Below, in pieces: positions 46,608 through 56,898 of a DNA stretch of 64,000 nucleotides. The stretch is from Psoroptes ovis (lineage: Eukaryota; Arthropoda; Arachnida; Sarcoptiformes; Psoroptidae): the NCBI GenBank assembly GCA_002943765.1, contig PQWQ01000012.1, positions 248,001 to 312,000 on the forward strand, written 5' to 3'. Each line of letters begins with the position of its first letter. The first letter of the stretch is position 1. The notes below the pieces were generated by a model, which was not told the origin of the DNA, ran no database searches, and saw only the letters and a program-made list of their open reading frames with translations. A program made the translations under genes and the position numbers.

Positions 46608-46706
46608 ATTCAAAGCTGTCAGTTTTTAATAATAGCATTGAAATGCCCGTGTGAGACTCGGGCTGAGCAGTGAAATGACAAAAATTAAAAACGTGATCAT
46701 CACGGG
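46608..46706 (-). repeat. Dispersed element copy B (~100 bp)
   Basis: The reverse complement shares the ordered blocks GTGATGATCACGTT, CTGCTCA-CCCGAG, CACACGGGCATT, GCTATT and GACAGCTTT with 15215-15320. It lies about 200 bp from the candidate Dscam-like start exon. Confidence 0.45.
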
Positions 46707-46902
46707 CTGCGCAGTTAATGCGGTTGATTGAAGCAATCAACAACAACAAAAATTTGCTTAATCAAATTAATTGAAATTAATTGTAGAAAATAACTAAAAC
46801 AAATTGGAACAAATTAAAACACAAATTGAAACAAAACAAAATAAAATAAAATAAACGAAACAAAACAAAATAAAATAAAATGAAACAAACATGAAAACTT
46901 AC

Positions 46903-46963
46903 CAATGATTTTGATAAAATTGAATCGATTAATTAATTTATTATTATTAATTAATCGATCCAT
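46903..46963 (-). CDS. Candidate first coding exon of the Dscam-like gene
   Basis: ATG at 46963 opens 20 codons (MDRLINNNKLINRFNFIKII) plus one base, followed by a consensus donor GTAAGT. The first recognised Dscam-like exon (39044) begins with two bases that complete a codon in exactly this phase, has a good acceptor (CTATAG), and has no in-frame ATG of its own. Joining them puts a start codon about 40 residues before the hydrophobic leader. This is an inference from phase and splice sites; a phase match alone has a one-in-three chance. The intron would be about 7.9 kb. Confidence 0.4.
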
Positions 46964-47724
46964 AATAATTTTTCTTTTATTGTTGTTGTTGACATAATAA
47001 TTTACATGGATGATTGATGAATTGGATTGAATGAGTGATTGATTGATTGATTGATGATTGATTGAGTTGAATGATTGACAATCTTCGATGATAATCTTCG
47101 ATATTACAGTTGTTTCAATTAAACTTTCATCGGCACCCACAACAATGCAGACATTCAAAGGTTATAGCGCTTTCTGATGGCAGCAGTGGACACTGGTCAT
47201 CATCAAAAACAGATGATTTGAATTTTAATAATTTTAATCAATCGTCGATGATCAATCGATAGTGATGATGAATCGATGAATCGATTGTCGATGCTGATGA
47301 GTCGATGAATTTAATCAATCAATCAATCGATGGTATGTTTGATCATTCGATGCTGGGAATGTTTAATCAATTGTCGATGCTGATGTTCGATGATTTGGCA
47401 ACATTACGATGATCATTTGACCGTTGGGCAATTTCTGAAATGACCAATGAATGATTGCTTCTTGAATAATCAATAATTCTTTGATTAATTAAAAGTGTAA
47501 ATAATTATAATTGAATTCATTTGCATGAGCTCATTGGTCAACAACGATTGATTAAATTAAGACTATTTGAATTAAACAAAATATTTGAAGACTATGCATA
47601 TTTAGAAATTGAATTAAAAGTTTTAATATTTACAAATGCAAACCCAGCCAAACACACACACGCACTATTCACGTTGAAATATGCAAAAACACTTTGGATA
47701 AATGAGCATAAAATGATAAATGTA

Positions 47725-48072
47725 TGTAATGTATAAATTTAGAATCAAAAATAGATCCCGAATTAGGCAAGTACAGACAGGAAATCAACAACAGATTTTA
47801 TGAAATGAATTTACGGGATTGAACAAAAATCAAATATTCCAAATATGAAAAGTTGTAATCGTTCGGACTTCCGATGTTGTTGTAAACCCGAATATGGCAA
47901 TCATAGAAGTGAAACACAATTGTATGCCTGGACCCATTTCCCCTAAACAAATCATATAAATATTCAATGATTCAAATAAAATTTATGGCATTTTGAAAAC
48001 ACAAAAATTGTGTTAAGTTGATTGCGAGCAGCGCAAAATTCTACCCAGTGTCACTTAGACTTTTTCGTGTTA
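47725..48072 (+). repeat. 5' long terminal repeat of the LTR retroelement
   Basis: 348 bp that match 54529-54876 with no difference seen by direct reading. It starts TGTAATG and ends GTGTTA (TG...TA rather than the common TG...CA). It is preceded by the 4-bp target duplication TGTA at 47721-47724. A TATA-like CATATAAATA and an AATAAA signal lie at about 47953-47980, suggesting promoter and polyadenylation functions. Confidence 0.95.
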
Positions 48073-48222
48073 AGCCAGCAAGATAGAATCAGCGAAAAAG
48101 ACAGCGAGAAAGAATCATTCACAGTCTCGACCAATCATTTACAAAATTTTGTAAGTAAGAATTCAGATTATACTAAAAATTTTTTTTTTCTCTCCAAATA
48201 AAAAAGACAAACAAGAAATAAG
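48073..48222 (+). other. Retroelement leader between 5' LTR and gag-pol
   Basis: 150 bp of leader. The first bases after the LTR are AGCCAGCAAGATAGAATCAG and contain no TGG, the complement of a tRNA 3' CCA end. A purine-rich GCGAAAAAGACAGCGAGAAAG stretch follows, then a T/C-rich run before the start codon. Confidence 0.7.
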
Positions 48223-51200
48223 ATGGCAAAACAAATACCTTTTAAAGAAGAAATGGCCGAATTAACGCAAAAAAGGCCTGGCGTCCGAAGGAGAATTACT
48301 GAACTACATAATGTTCTCCTAAGTGACAGTGTCGATATCCAGTCCTTTATTTTGAAAAAATATAAACTTGATTCGGCGATAGGGGACTACGAAAAAACAT
48401 GGCAGACAATAAAAAGATATTGCACAATGGAAAAATTGACCATAGATGAAGAAAAATTTATATTATTGTCCGAAGAATATCAAAGAAAAGTCGATGAAAT
48501 CGACAAGTTTAGTGTGGCGACAACAGAATTTTTAAAGAAAGCTGATGTAAAAGAAATTTTAGAGAGATCAAAACAAATCGATTTGACTGATGAAAACATA
48601 TTAAGAAATATTGAACCAGATTTAGATGAAGACCAAGTCACACAAGCCAAGGGCACAGAAACTAAGCAAACACGACAAACCAAAACGACAGATGAGCAAG
48701 CACCACAAATAATAATGACAGACACGTCACCAGTTATTATGTCAAATGAACTTTTATTGAACGAGATAAGACAAACCAAGCCGTTCTCAGGAAAATTCTT
48801 AGAGTTCGGAAATTTTTTCGAAAGCCTTGCTTCCATGTTAGATATTTGCACACTGCCGCCGCAAAGAAAAATTGAAATTATTAAAGAAAAATTGGACGAA
48901 GCAAGCGCCAGAACTATTAAAAGTCTTTGTGATCCTAAAGACTATGAAACAGTCAAAAAGGTATTGAGACAAAAATTTTATAACAATTGCGAAGTTGAAC
49001 GCCGCATAATACATCAACTTGAGTGCCTTCCGTCGCTTGAAGACGATTTCGATTTGCTGGGTATTGAGCGAATTTTAGAAGAACTAAGAAACGCATGGAT
49101 TCTGATGGAAAGAATCGAACTATCAGCGTCTGGAATTCAAAATATTAAAACTATTGTACTGGATAAAATAACAACGTATATTAGCCATCAAATGGGAGAC
49201 GTTGACCAGAAAACGTTGGGTGACATGATCCAGGTATTAACCACAGAACATACAAAGGCACAATCTAGATGTAGGAGAAAAGTGACAGAACCAAGTTCCT
49301 ACAAAGAATATAAAGCAGAACAGAAACGGTTGAACAAAAATAATAACAAACCAGGCTCGACTCAACAATATTGCTACTTTTGCTGTAATGATTCGCATGA
49401 TTCTGCAGAATGTCGCATCTCAATGCCAAGAGATGATAGACAATGGACCGTTTTCAGAGAAGATTTATGCATGAGATGCCTGAAAAAGGGACACAGAATG
49501 AATGAATGTAAGTCTCAAAAAAGGTGTCCAATTTGTGGCAAAGGACATCATTTATACATGTGTAGAGCAGGCACCGCCCGACCCAGATCCTCGCACTGGC
49601 AAGAAGCAAAATTTAGACCTGGCGGATTTAGGCGGGAAAGTTTCCTACTCCCTCTAAGCAGAAACCCAGCAATCACACAAAATAAAAATCAAACCCAAGT
49701 TAAACAATCATATCAACCATCAACTTCTTCAACGCCACGTAAACAACAATTAGTGCAGAGAAAGTCGACGATGAAAGAATCTCATGTGTATCAGGCTGAA
49801 ACAAAGCCTAAAGCACCCGAAGTACCAGAGAATGCTGATTGGAATGAAATAAATGAACAAGAAGATAACGAAAAAGTTGGCCTAGCAAATTTTGAGGCGC
49901 ACATGGTACGAATGCCAGAATTACGAGTATGCCTTGCAGATGAAATTGGAAAGTTGAAATTAAAACCACCAATTAAAATTAAAGCCCAAATAAATGGCCA
50001 AGAAGTAGATTTAATGATCGACTCAGGGGCAGATATAAATTTCATAACTCCAGACTATGTGTCAAAGCTGGGGTTAGAAATCAAATCATGTAACAGCGAA
50101 GTCGAGACGATGGGATCAGAGGTAGAGGTGACAAAATATTGTGTTGCAGAGGTGGAATGCAAGAATATTAAAAGACAAGTAATATTCTTCATAATGAACC
50201 ACAAAAGAGAAATCATCGCATTTGGACGCGATGCGATGAGTAGTTTTGCGATAAACGTAAACACGGAGGATGGAAGCGAATGGCAAGTCGTAGTGAAAGG
50301 ACGAAAATACAGTTCAACAGATCCGAGTGAGAATGATTTTGCTGCGAAAATTCAAGAACTCGTAAAAAACAACCAAGCAGCTTTTGCTCAAAACAAAAAT
50401 GATATTGGTCGCATCAAAAAAGAGAAAGCTCGAATTCATCTAATAAACGAAATGCCTATTGCTTGCAGAGCATATCCATGCTCTATAAAGGATCAAGAAA
50501 TAATAGAAACAGAAATTGATCGATTGTTACGAATGGATGTGATAGAAAAATCGAATTCACCCTTTTGTTTTCCAGTGGTCCTGGTGGACAAAAAGGATGA
50601 GGGCAAGAAGACGCGATTGTGTATTGATTACAGAAAGTTAAACGCTGTGACAGAAGTAGAGCATTATCCGATGCCAAGATTTGTTGACATCGAGGACCGA
50701 TTGATCCAGGCTAAAGTATTCTCTAATTTAGATATTAGTCAGGGATACTATCACGTCGAAATGGACCCACTGGACAAACACAAGACAAGTTTTGTTACAA
50801 AGTTCGATCAATACCAGTGGAAGAGACTACCGTTCGGTCTCAAGAATGCTCCCATGATTTTTCAACGAATATTATGGAACGTACTGAAGAAACACAATCT
50901 GCACAAATTTGCCCATAATTATATCGATGATATCATCATATTTTCAAAAACGAAAGAAGAGCACCTCAACCATCTTAATTTAGTTTTAAAAGCATTCATA
51001 AAAGAAAATATAAAATTAAAACCATCTAAATGCGATCTCGGCAAGTCTATCATTACATTTTTGGGCCATAAAATATCAGAGAACGGGATTTCGCCAACCC
51101 GCAATAATGTGGAAGCAATCGTAAAAGCTCACCCTCCTAAGAATTTGAAAGAACTAAGAGGATTTCTTGGTCAGATCAATTATTATCACCGATTTATTGA

Positions 51201-52884
51201 AAATCGAGCCAAAGCAACATATCATCTTACAGAATTATTGAAAAAAGATCGAAAATGGGAATGGCGTGAAGAGCATCAGAAGGAATTTGATGAATTGAAA
51301 GACTTATTAACCAAGGAGCCAATCCTCAAGATATTTGACGCACAACGGCCAATAAAAATTTACACCGATGCCAGTATCAAAGGCATCGGAGCCGTATTAA
51401 AACAAGTGGATTCGAAGGGTGAAGAACATCCAGTATCATACTTCTCAAAAAAATTATTAGATTATCAGAGAAGATATTCGGTATCGGAATTAGAGTGCTT
51501 GGCTATATTAGAGGCGGTAGAGAATTGGCATTATTTATTAGCAGGCCGCAAGTTCGCTGTCATCACAGATCATAAACCTTTGGAAGGGTTTAAAAGAATT
51601 AAGAAGCCAAACACACGACTTTTCAATTGGGCGTTAAGATTAAGTTCGTATGATTTCACCGTAACGTACCAAAAGGGGTCAGAAAATCACGAAGCGGATT
51701 ATTTATCGCGACATCCGGTGGAAGAGTTATTTGAAATCACTAATACGCCACTATTACTATATATCGATACAGAAAAAGAAAAGAGAAAATTGATTGAAAT
51801 ACAACGGGGACACGATAACGACAAATTAAAGAAATGCGTCAAAAAAGATGGAGTGATTTATCGACAGAAGAAAACTTGTAAACAAATATTTTTGCCACAA
51901 AACGAAGCAATCAAAGAATTGAAAAGACTTCATATTGAATTAGGCCATATTGGACAGGGCCAATTATACAACCACTTCGCTCGTAAATATTACACTACAA
52001 AATTGGAGACTATTATACGAAATTTGGTACAGAGTTGTGAAGTGTGTGCCGCAACGAAGACAAACCAATATCGATTTGGTTTTATGGGATGGATGGGACC
52101 GGCCAAATCTCCATTTGAAATCATTCACATAGATACAGTTGGTGGATTCCAAAAGTTTGGATCAAAAAAGATTTTCTTACATTTGGCTATTGATGCATTT
52201 TCCCGATTCGTTTGGATGGTATGTTCAAGAACACAGACAGCAAAAGATTTGATCAATTTGATTAAACAAATACAAACTTTGACAAATCCGGTACAAGTGG
52301 TCGCAGACCAATACGCAGCTATAAAAAGTTCGGAGTTTCGAACATATTTAAGAAACAACAATATAAAAATAACATACACCCCGAAAAATCATCCATCAAG
52401 CAATGGCTTAGTTGAAAGAGTGAATAAGACCATATGTGACCGAATTCGACAAAAAATTTACATAGCAGCTGGTCAGGGGAAAGTATTATCATGGACCACT
52501 TACGCTAAAGAAGCTGTCAACGAATATAATAGAACCATACATTCAACAACAAAGTATACCCCATTGTACCTGTTAACAGGATACGACCCCGATGAATTAT
52601 TTAAAAATGAAGAAATTGAAGAAGCTAGAGAAACAGCATTGAAAAATTCTATGGCAGCACATTACAAATATAAAGAAAAATACGATAAAAACAGAAGAGA
52701 GTTCCCCGAAAATGTTGAAGAAATTTATGTATCTAAAGGTAACAAACTTAATCGTAAGAAGCTTGACAATGAATATGAGGGTCCTTATCCGGTCATGGGT
52801 AGGGATGGACAGTCAATCATAAAGTTAAAAAAGGCGAGAAAATCGAGAAAGCCCATATATCCAACGTCAAGCCAAGATTCATAA
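48223..52884 (+). CDS. gag-pol: Gag-Pol polyprotein of the LTR retroelement
   Basis: One continuous frame of 1553 residues with no frameshift or stop between Gag and Pol. Residues 1-150 are helical and charged. About 180-340 resembles the DUF1759-type Gag of BEL/Pao elements (starts near KPFSGKFLEFGNFF). Zinc knuckles lie at 384-397 and 416-429 (both CX2CX4HX4C), with a third Cys/His cluster from 435. The aspartic protease has DSGAD at 600-604. Reverse transcriptase is Ty3/gypsy-type with YIDD at 900-903. RNase H starts near TDAS at 1048. Integrase has HH at 1237/1242, CC at 1272/1275 and catalytic D1304, D1362, E1398 (D-D-35-E). All catalytic residues are kept. Single-frame expression implies that the Gag:Pol ratio is set in another way. 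Confidence 0.93.
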   Translation: MAKQIPFKEEMAELTQKRPGVRRRITELHNVLLSDSVDIQSFILKKYKLDSAIGDYEKTWQTIKRYCTMEKLTIDEEKFILLSEEYQRKVDEIDKFSVATTEFLKKADVKEILERSKQIDLTDENILRNIEPDLDEDQVTQAKGTETKQTRQTKTTDEQAPQIIMTDTSPVIMSNELLLNEIRQTKPFSGKFLEFGNFFESLASMLDICTLPPQRKIEIIKEKLDEASARTIKSLCDPKDYETVKKVLRQKFYNNCEVERRIIHQLECLPSLEDDFDLLGIERILEELRNAWILMERIELSASGIQNIKTIVLDKITTYISHQMGDVDQKTLGDMIQVLTTEHTKAQSRCRRKVTEPSSYKEYKAEQKRLNKNNNKPGSTQQYCYFCCNDSHDSAECRISMPRDDRQWTVFREDLCMRCLKKGHRMNECKSQKRCPICGKGHHLYMCRAGTARPRSSHWQEAKFRPGGFRRESFLLPLSRNPAITQNKNQTQVKQSYQPSTSSTPRKQQLVQRKSTMKESHVYQAETKPKAPEVPENADWNEINEQEDNEKVGLANFEAHMVRMPELRVCLADEIGKLKLKPPIKIKAQINGQEVDLMIDSGADINFITPDYVSKLGLEIKSCNSEVETMGSEVEVTKYCVAEVECKNIKRQVIFFIMNHKREIIAFGRDAMSSFAINVNTEDGSEWQVVVKGRKYSSTDPSENDFAAKIQELVKNNQAAFAQNKNDIGRIKKEKARIHLINEMPIACRAYPCSIKDQEIIETEIDRLLRMDVIEKSNSPFCFPVVLVDKKDEGKKTRLCIDYRKLNAVTEVEHYPMPRFVDIEDRLIQAKVFSNLDISQGYYHVEMDPLDKHKTSFVTKFDQYQWKRLPFGLKNAPMIFQRILWNVLKKHNLHKFAHNYIDDIIIFSKTKEEHLNHLNLVLKAFIKENIKLKPSKCDLGKSIITFLGHKISENGISPTRNNVEAIVKAHPPKNLKELRGFLGQINYYHRFIENRAKATYHLTELLKKDRKWEWREEHQKEFDELKDLLTKEPILKIFDAQRPIKIYTDASIKGIGAVLKQVDSKGEEHPVSYFSKKLLDYQRRYSVSELECLAILEAVENWHYLLAGRKFAVITDHKPLEGFKRIKKPNTRLFNWALRLSSYDFTVTYQKGSENHEADYLSRHPVEELFEITNTPLLLYIDTEKEKRKLIEIQRGHDNDKLKKCVKKDGVIYRQKKTCKQIFLPQNEAIKELKRLHIELGHIGQGQLYNHFARKYYTTKLETIIRNLVQSCEVCAATKTNQYRFGFMGWMGPAKSPFEIIHIDTVGGFQKFGSKKIFLHLAIDAFSRFVWMVCSRTQTAKDLINLIKQIQTLTNPVQVVADQYAAIKSSEFRTYLRNNNIKITYTPKNHPSSNGLVERVNKTICDRIRQKIYIAAGQGKVLSWTTYAKEAVNEYNRTIHSTTKYTPLYLLTGYDPDELFKNEEIEEARETALKNSMAAHYKYKEKYDKNRREFPENVEEIYVSKGNKLNRKKLDNEYEGPYPVMGRDGQSIIKLKKARKSRKPIYPTSSQDS

Positions 52885-52898
52885 ATCCGATCAACATT

Positions 52899-54485
52899 AT
52901 GAATATTGTATTTACAGTTGGTTTATTAATGATCATGCTGACCGCAGTATCAGGAAAAGTGCAGGTGGACAGCGCAGACCCGGTGGTATGGGAAAAGACG
53001 CAATATTCCCTGGCGAAAGATTTGGTCAATAACTTTTTCATTATAAGATTAGTAAGTCCATGTAATATCTTCAAAACAACAAATAGACAAGCCGAATGTG
53101 AAGAACGTTATCAAACAATGGTTATAAAACCGATTATAAACAATTGTCCAAAATCAAATAAAAGCCTAGAGGAGACGTTGGTGAATCAGAAGGCTCGAGA
53201 GAAAAGGCAGATGGAAATAATATTTAAAGGCGCTAAATATCTCTTTGAAAATTTCGACAAAGTCATTCATGTTGGACAGACTATTGTTGGTTTTGCATCG
53301 AACTGGTTACAACATAGGAAGTATAAAAAAGTATTGAATAAGCAGATCATCCAAGACAAACAAATAAATTCCTTGATGGATAACCAAAGGATTCTGTTAA
53401 AAAAGTATATTGAAAAAATAGATGAAATAGCAGCAGTCCAACAGAAAAGTTATAGGGTTTTTATGAACATAGTCGCAGACATTCATTATGATACGATCGT
53501 GAATCCGAAATTGATGGAAATCAATCAGAATCTGCAAAGATTCTTCCGAAATGCTATGAACAATGAAGTATCAGTCGAAATAAAATTATTGTTCCCAGAA
53601 TTGGTCGATAAAAATGACAAGTTCGAACAATGGAACTTCTTAGGTTGCGCATTAACAACAACTTCTGATTTGGTTCTGGAATTTCTTGAACCAGAAGTAT
53701 TGCCAAACTTGTTAGTTTTCATGAGTCATCCTTTTATATTATACCAACAAGAAAAGGATCAGCTATGTTCGTATAGTTATAAAGGTCCGATGTATATGAT
53801 GCTGAACAAGGAGAAAAACTGTTCGAAACCTCTGAATGTGGACCCACATCATCATAAAAAATTCGAAAGTTTTCTTATTGCAAATCCCGAAAGCTGTAAT
53901 GAAAATATGACCGGAACAGAATTATGGCATAGAATCGAATGTCGAACCGACGCAAAATTGAGTGATCAAGAAATACAGATTCACTTTAATGACGAATTTG
54001 TTTTTATCTATTGTTTTAACCAAAGTATGACAATTTCAAATCAAACAACAATATGCGAAAACAAGGTCTATAAAATTCCGGTTAAAACTGAATTTATTGT
54101 TGGTAAATTCCACCATAAAGCAGAAGCCAGAGCTCGTTTTGGAAATCACAAAATCGATTTATTGGGCAATGAAATCATCAATAAAGATCTATTCAGTAGC
54201 GTTGAAGGTTACGAAGGAAGCACCAAGGATTTGGATCTAGTTTTAAAAGACATCAACGACGATATTGAACTTACTGATCACAGAACCTTAAGGTGGACAT
54301 TTTTCCTGTCCATAAGCTTATGTGTTGTCATCGTATTATTCCTGATAATATACGTGGTTAAGAAATGCTGGTTAAGGTGTAAAAAGAAAAGGGCCAAAAA
54401 GCAAACAGTATTATTCCGAAACATCCAAGCGGAAGTCATAAGCGAGCTGAACGAAAACAGACCAGTATCATTGATGCTGTCATAA
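52899..54485 (+). CDS. env: Env-like membrane glycoprotein of the LTR retroelement
   Basis: 528 residues in a different frame from gag-pol, beginning 14 bp after its stop, so it probably needs a spliced mRNA. There is an N-terminal signal peptide (about 1-19). A furin-type site AREKR ends at residue 103, followed by a helical, partly hydrophobic region and a long charged heptad-like stretch (about 140-195). Several Cys and N-glycosylation sequons follow, and one membrane span at about 467-488 is followed by a basic cytoplasmic tail. This layout is that of class I fusion glycoproteins, like the F-type Env of insect errantiviruses, but sequence kinship to that family is not clear by eye. The frame is intact; whether it works is unknown. 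Confidence 0.8.
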   Translation: MNIVFTVGLLMIMLTAVSGKVQVDSADPVVWEKTQYSLAKDLVNNFFIIRLVSPCNIFKTTNRQAECEERYQTMVIKPIINNCPKSNKSLEETLVNQKAREKRQMEIIFKGAKYLFENFDKVIHVGQTIVGFASNWLQHRKYKKVLNKQIIQDKQINSLMDNQRILLKKYIEKIDEIAAVQQKSYRVFMNIVADIHYDTIVNPKLMEINQNLQRFFRNAMNNEVSVEIKLLFPELVDKNDKFEQWNFLGCALTTTSDLVLEFLEPEVLPNLLVFMSHPFILYQQEKDQLCSYSYKGPMYMMLNKEKNCSKPLNVDPHHHKKFESFLIANPESCNENMTGTELWHRIECRTDAKLSDQEIQIHFNDEFVFIYCFNQSMTISNQTTICENKVYKIPVKTEFIVGKFHHKAEARARFGNHKIDLLGNEIINKDLFSSVEGYEGSTKDLDLVLKDINDDIELTDHRTLRWTFFLSISLCVVIVLFLIIYVVKKCWLRCKKKRAKKQTVLFRNIQAEVISELNENRPVSLMLS

Positions 54486-54528
54486 AATGCCGAAGCCTCC
54501 CCCCCACGAACATTTTTAGCGAGGGAGA

Positions 54529-54876
54529 TGTAATGTATAAATTTAGAATCAAAAATAGATCCCGAATTAGGCAAGTACAGACAGGAAATCAACAACAGAT
54601 TTTATGAAATGAATTTACGGGATTGAACAAAAATCAAATATTCCAAATATGAAAAGTTGTAATCGTTCGGACTTCCGATGTTGTTGTAAACCCGAATATG
54701 GCAATCATAGAAGTGAAACACAATTGTATGCCTGGACCCATTTCCCCTAAACAAATCATATAAATATTCAATGATTCAAATAAAATTTATGGCATTTTGA
54801 AAACACAAAAATTGTGTTAAGTTGATTGCGAGCAGCGCAAAATTCTACCCAGTGTCACTTAGACTTTTTCGTGTTA
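54529..54876 (+). repeat. 3' long terminal repeat of the LTR retroelement
   Basis: Identical in length and, by reading, in sequence to the 5' LTR. It is preceded by the purine tract at 54519-54528 and followed by the TGTA target duplication at 54877-54880. Confidence 0.95.
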
Positions 54877-56898
54877 TGTATAGCCCTTCAATAAACTAAA
54901 ACAACCTCTTAAAAAACATCAACTCAGCAGACACACACAAACACAGTTCAATATTATCATTGAATATTAAACCATTAAAACAATAAGACACTGACGTATT
55001 TATCAATGTTAATGATAGACATATTTATCTTTCATTTCTTGAATTCAAAAAACTTATCATTTTTCATTGTTGACGTTGTCGTTGAGGGTTATTGTTCAGT
55101 GTTATTATTGTATCTATAAATGCTTCAGGGCATTTAATGATCTTATTCTCTTTGGTTCAATTCTTCGAATCATTTCGAGTCCAATTTCTTGATTCAATTC
55201 ATTGTATTGTATTGATTCTTCCAAATCCACCAATTCACAATGGAAACTTCAGTGAAATATATCCACAATAATAGTGTGATATTAGAATGGAATTTCATAT
55301 TTATACAAATAAATAGTCTTTGGCACATCGTTTCACAACAAAAATGAAGACCAAGATGATAATTGTATCAAGATTGCTGCAATAACAACAACAACAGGAA
55401 TCATTGAAGAATACATCGAAGACTTGGTCCAGAATTCATTGTAGACTTGATGTAGAATTCAACGAAGACTTGGCCCAGAATATATACGAGAATTCAATTC
55501 AATTCTGAACAACTCAAACACCATTGAAATACAATATAATTCAATACAACAGCACAACAATACAGCACAATACAAATAAGATTAATTAAATTCATCATTT
55601 GCCTTGAAGGCATTCATAATTTATCATCATTTGTTATTCATTCATACATTTGGAATCATTGAATTTCTTTGTATTATAATGTGTTTATATAATAATAATA
55701 ATCGTTTTTAATGCTGTGAAATGGTTGGATGCTCTTGGAATGAATAGCTGAATGAATGAATCATTGCACTTTGTGTGTGTTTGTATTAGTGTTATGCAAA
55801 TGGCAAAGTTTGATTGCCTTCGAGTTATTTGAAGAAATATTAAACTGAAGCCAACACAAGAATAAATGGCTGGGAATGCAATTTGTCTGAGATTATTATT
55901 CGAATAGATTCAAATGGATTCAGATAAATTTAAACGGATTCAAAGGGATTCAAAGGGTTGAATTAATGCATTTGAATTCTAATTTGATTGATTTGATTGA
56001 TGGAGATTTACTCGGGAGAAAATGGAATTCAAACATTGATTGATTTGGCGGTGATTTATGATTGATGATCATTAATTATTCGATGGTGATATATGATTTA
56101 TGAGGATTATGACTTGGATGAATTTGATTAATTCGATAATTTGCAAAATTCGAATCTCACGTGAACATCGTGATGATAACATGTCTTGGACAAATCATTT
56201 GATTTTACATCAAATGATTATCGTGGTAAATTGAATAAATCAATCGATCATGTACGATGAACAAATGCTCGATTGATGAATGATTAATGCAGAATATCAT
56301 CGATTAAGATGATTCGATAATTCAATGATTGATTGGTTAAGATGATTTGATAATACGATGATTGATTAGTTGATCGGATAATCGAAGCATTTGTTTTGGT
56401 GAAGATGGTTCGGTGATGGTTCGGTGAAGATAATTCGATTGATTCATTTGTTCCAAGCGATATCGAAGCGATATGCTTCATACGATGATTGATTGTTTAT
56501 TCTTGAAAATATTTAATTAGAAAACATATCGATCGATCGATCGAACGACGATAACAACATGTGTATCTATCGACTAAATTGCATCAACATGGTACGGTCG
56601 CACATGGTTGATGATACATCGTCGATGATCATTGATCATTATGAATTATGGAAATTATGTAAAAACATATTCATCATCGTATCTTTGGTATGATAATACA
56701 CAGGTTATGCATCGATGATTTCGATAATTTTGCCGGTGAAATATTGTTCGATGCGGTTATGATGAATTATGATTCGAATATCGCGGAGAACATCGACACA
56801 CACAAGGGTAGAATGTATGGAGAACATATGGCATATTTTGACACATGGCGAACACACACAGACACGCAAACACCAGGAAGAATCGGGACCCGAAGGAT

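Larger units (their letters stand above)
39045..46902. other. Gene-poor 7.9 kb, possibly the first intron of the Dscam-like gene
   Basis: No convincing gene. It holds three hairpin miniature elements (40849, 42726, 45279), degenerate GGCTATTCAAAGG-like repeats at 40050-40230, a (GT)n tract near 41825, an (ATTCA)n tract at 44839 and one half of a dispersed pair (46608). If the candidate exon at 46903-46963 is real, all of this is one intron. Confidence 0.55.
47725..54876 (+). mobile_element. Complete env-bearing LTR retroelement (Ty3/gypsy Pol, BEL/Pao-like Gag)
   Basis: A 7152-bp element with two identical 348-bp LTRs flanked by TGTA (47721-47724 and 54877-54880). The target duplication follows the alternating purine-pyrimidine pattern typical of gypsy/errantivirus insertions. 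It carries one gag-pol frame, an env-like frame, and a polypurine tract GCGAGGGAGA just before the 3' LTR. Every domain needed for transposition is present without a stop or frameshift, so it looks recently inserted and possibly active. No standard tRNA primer-binding site follows the 5' LTR. Confidence 0.95.

Noticed and set aside
47521..47736. 71-codon frame running into the 5' LTR
   Set aside because: It has no family features and ends by chance in the LTR; it does not join the retroelement frames.
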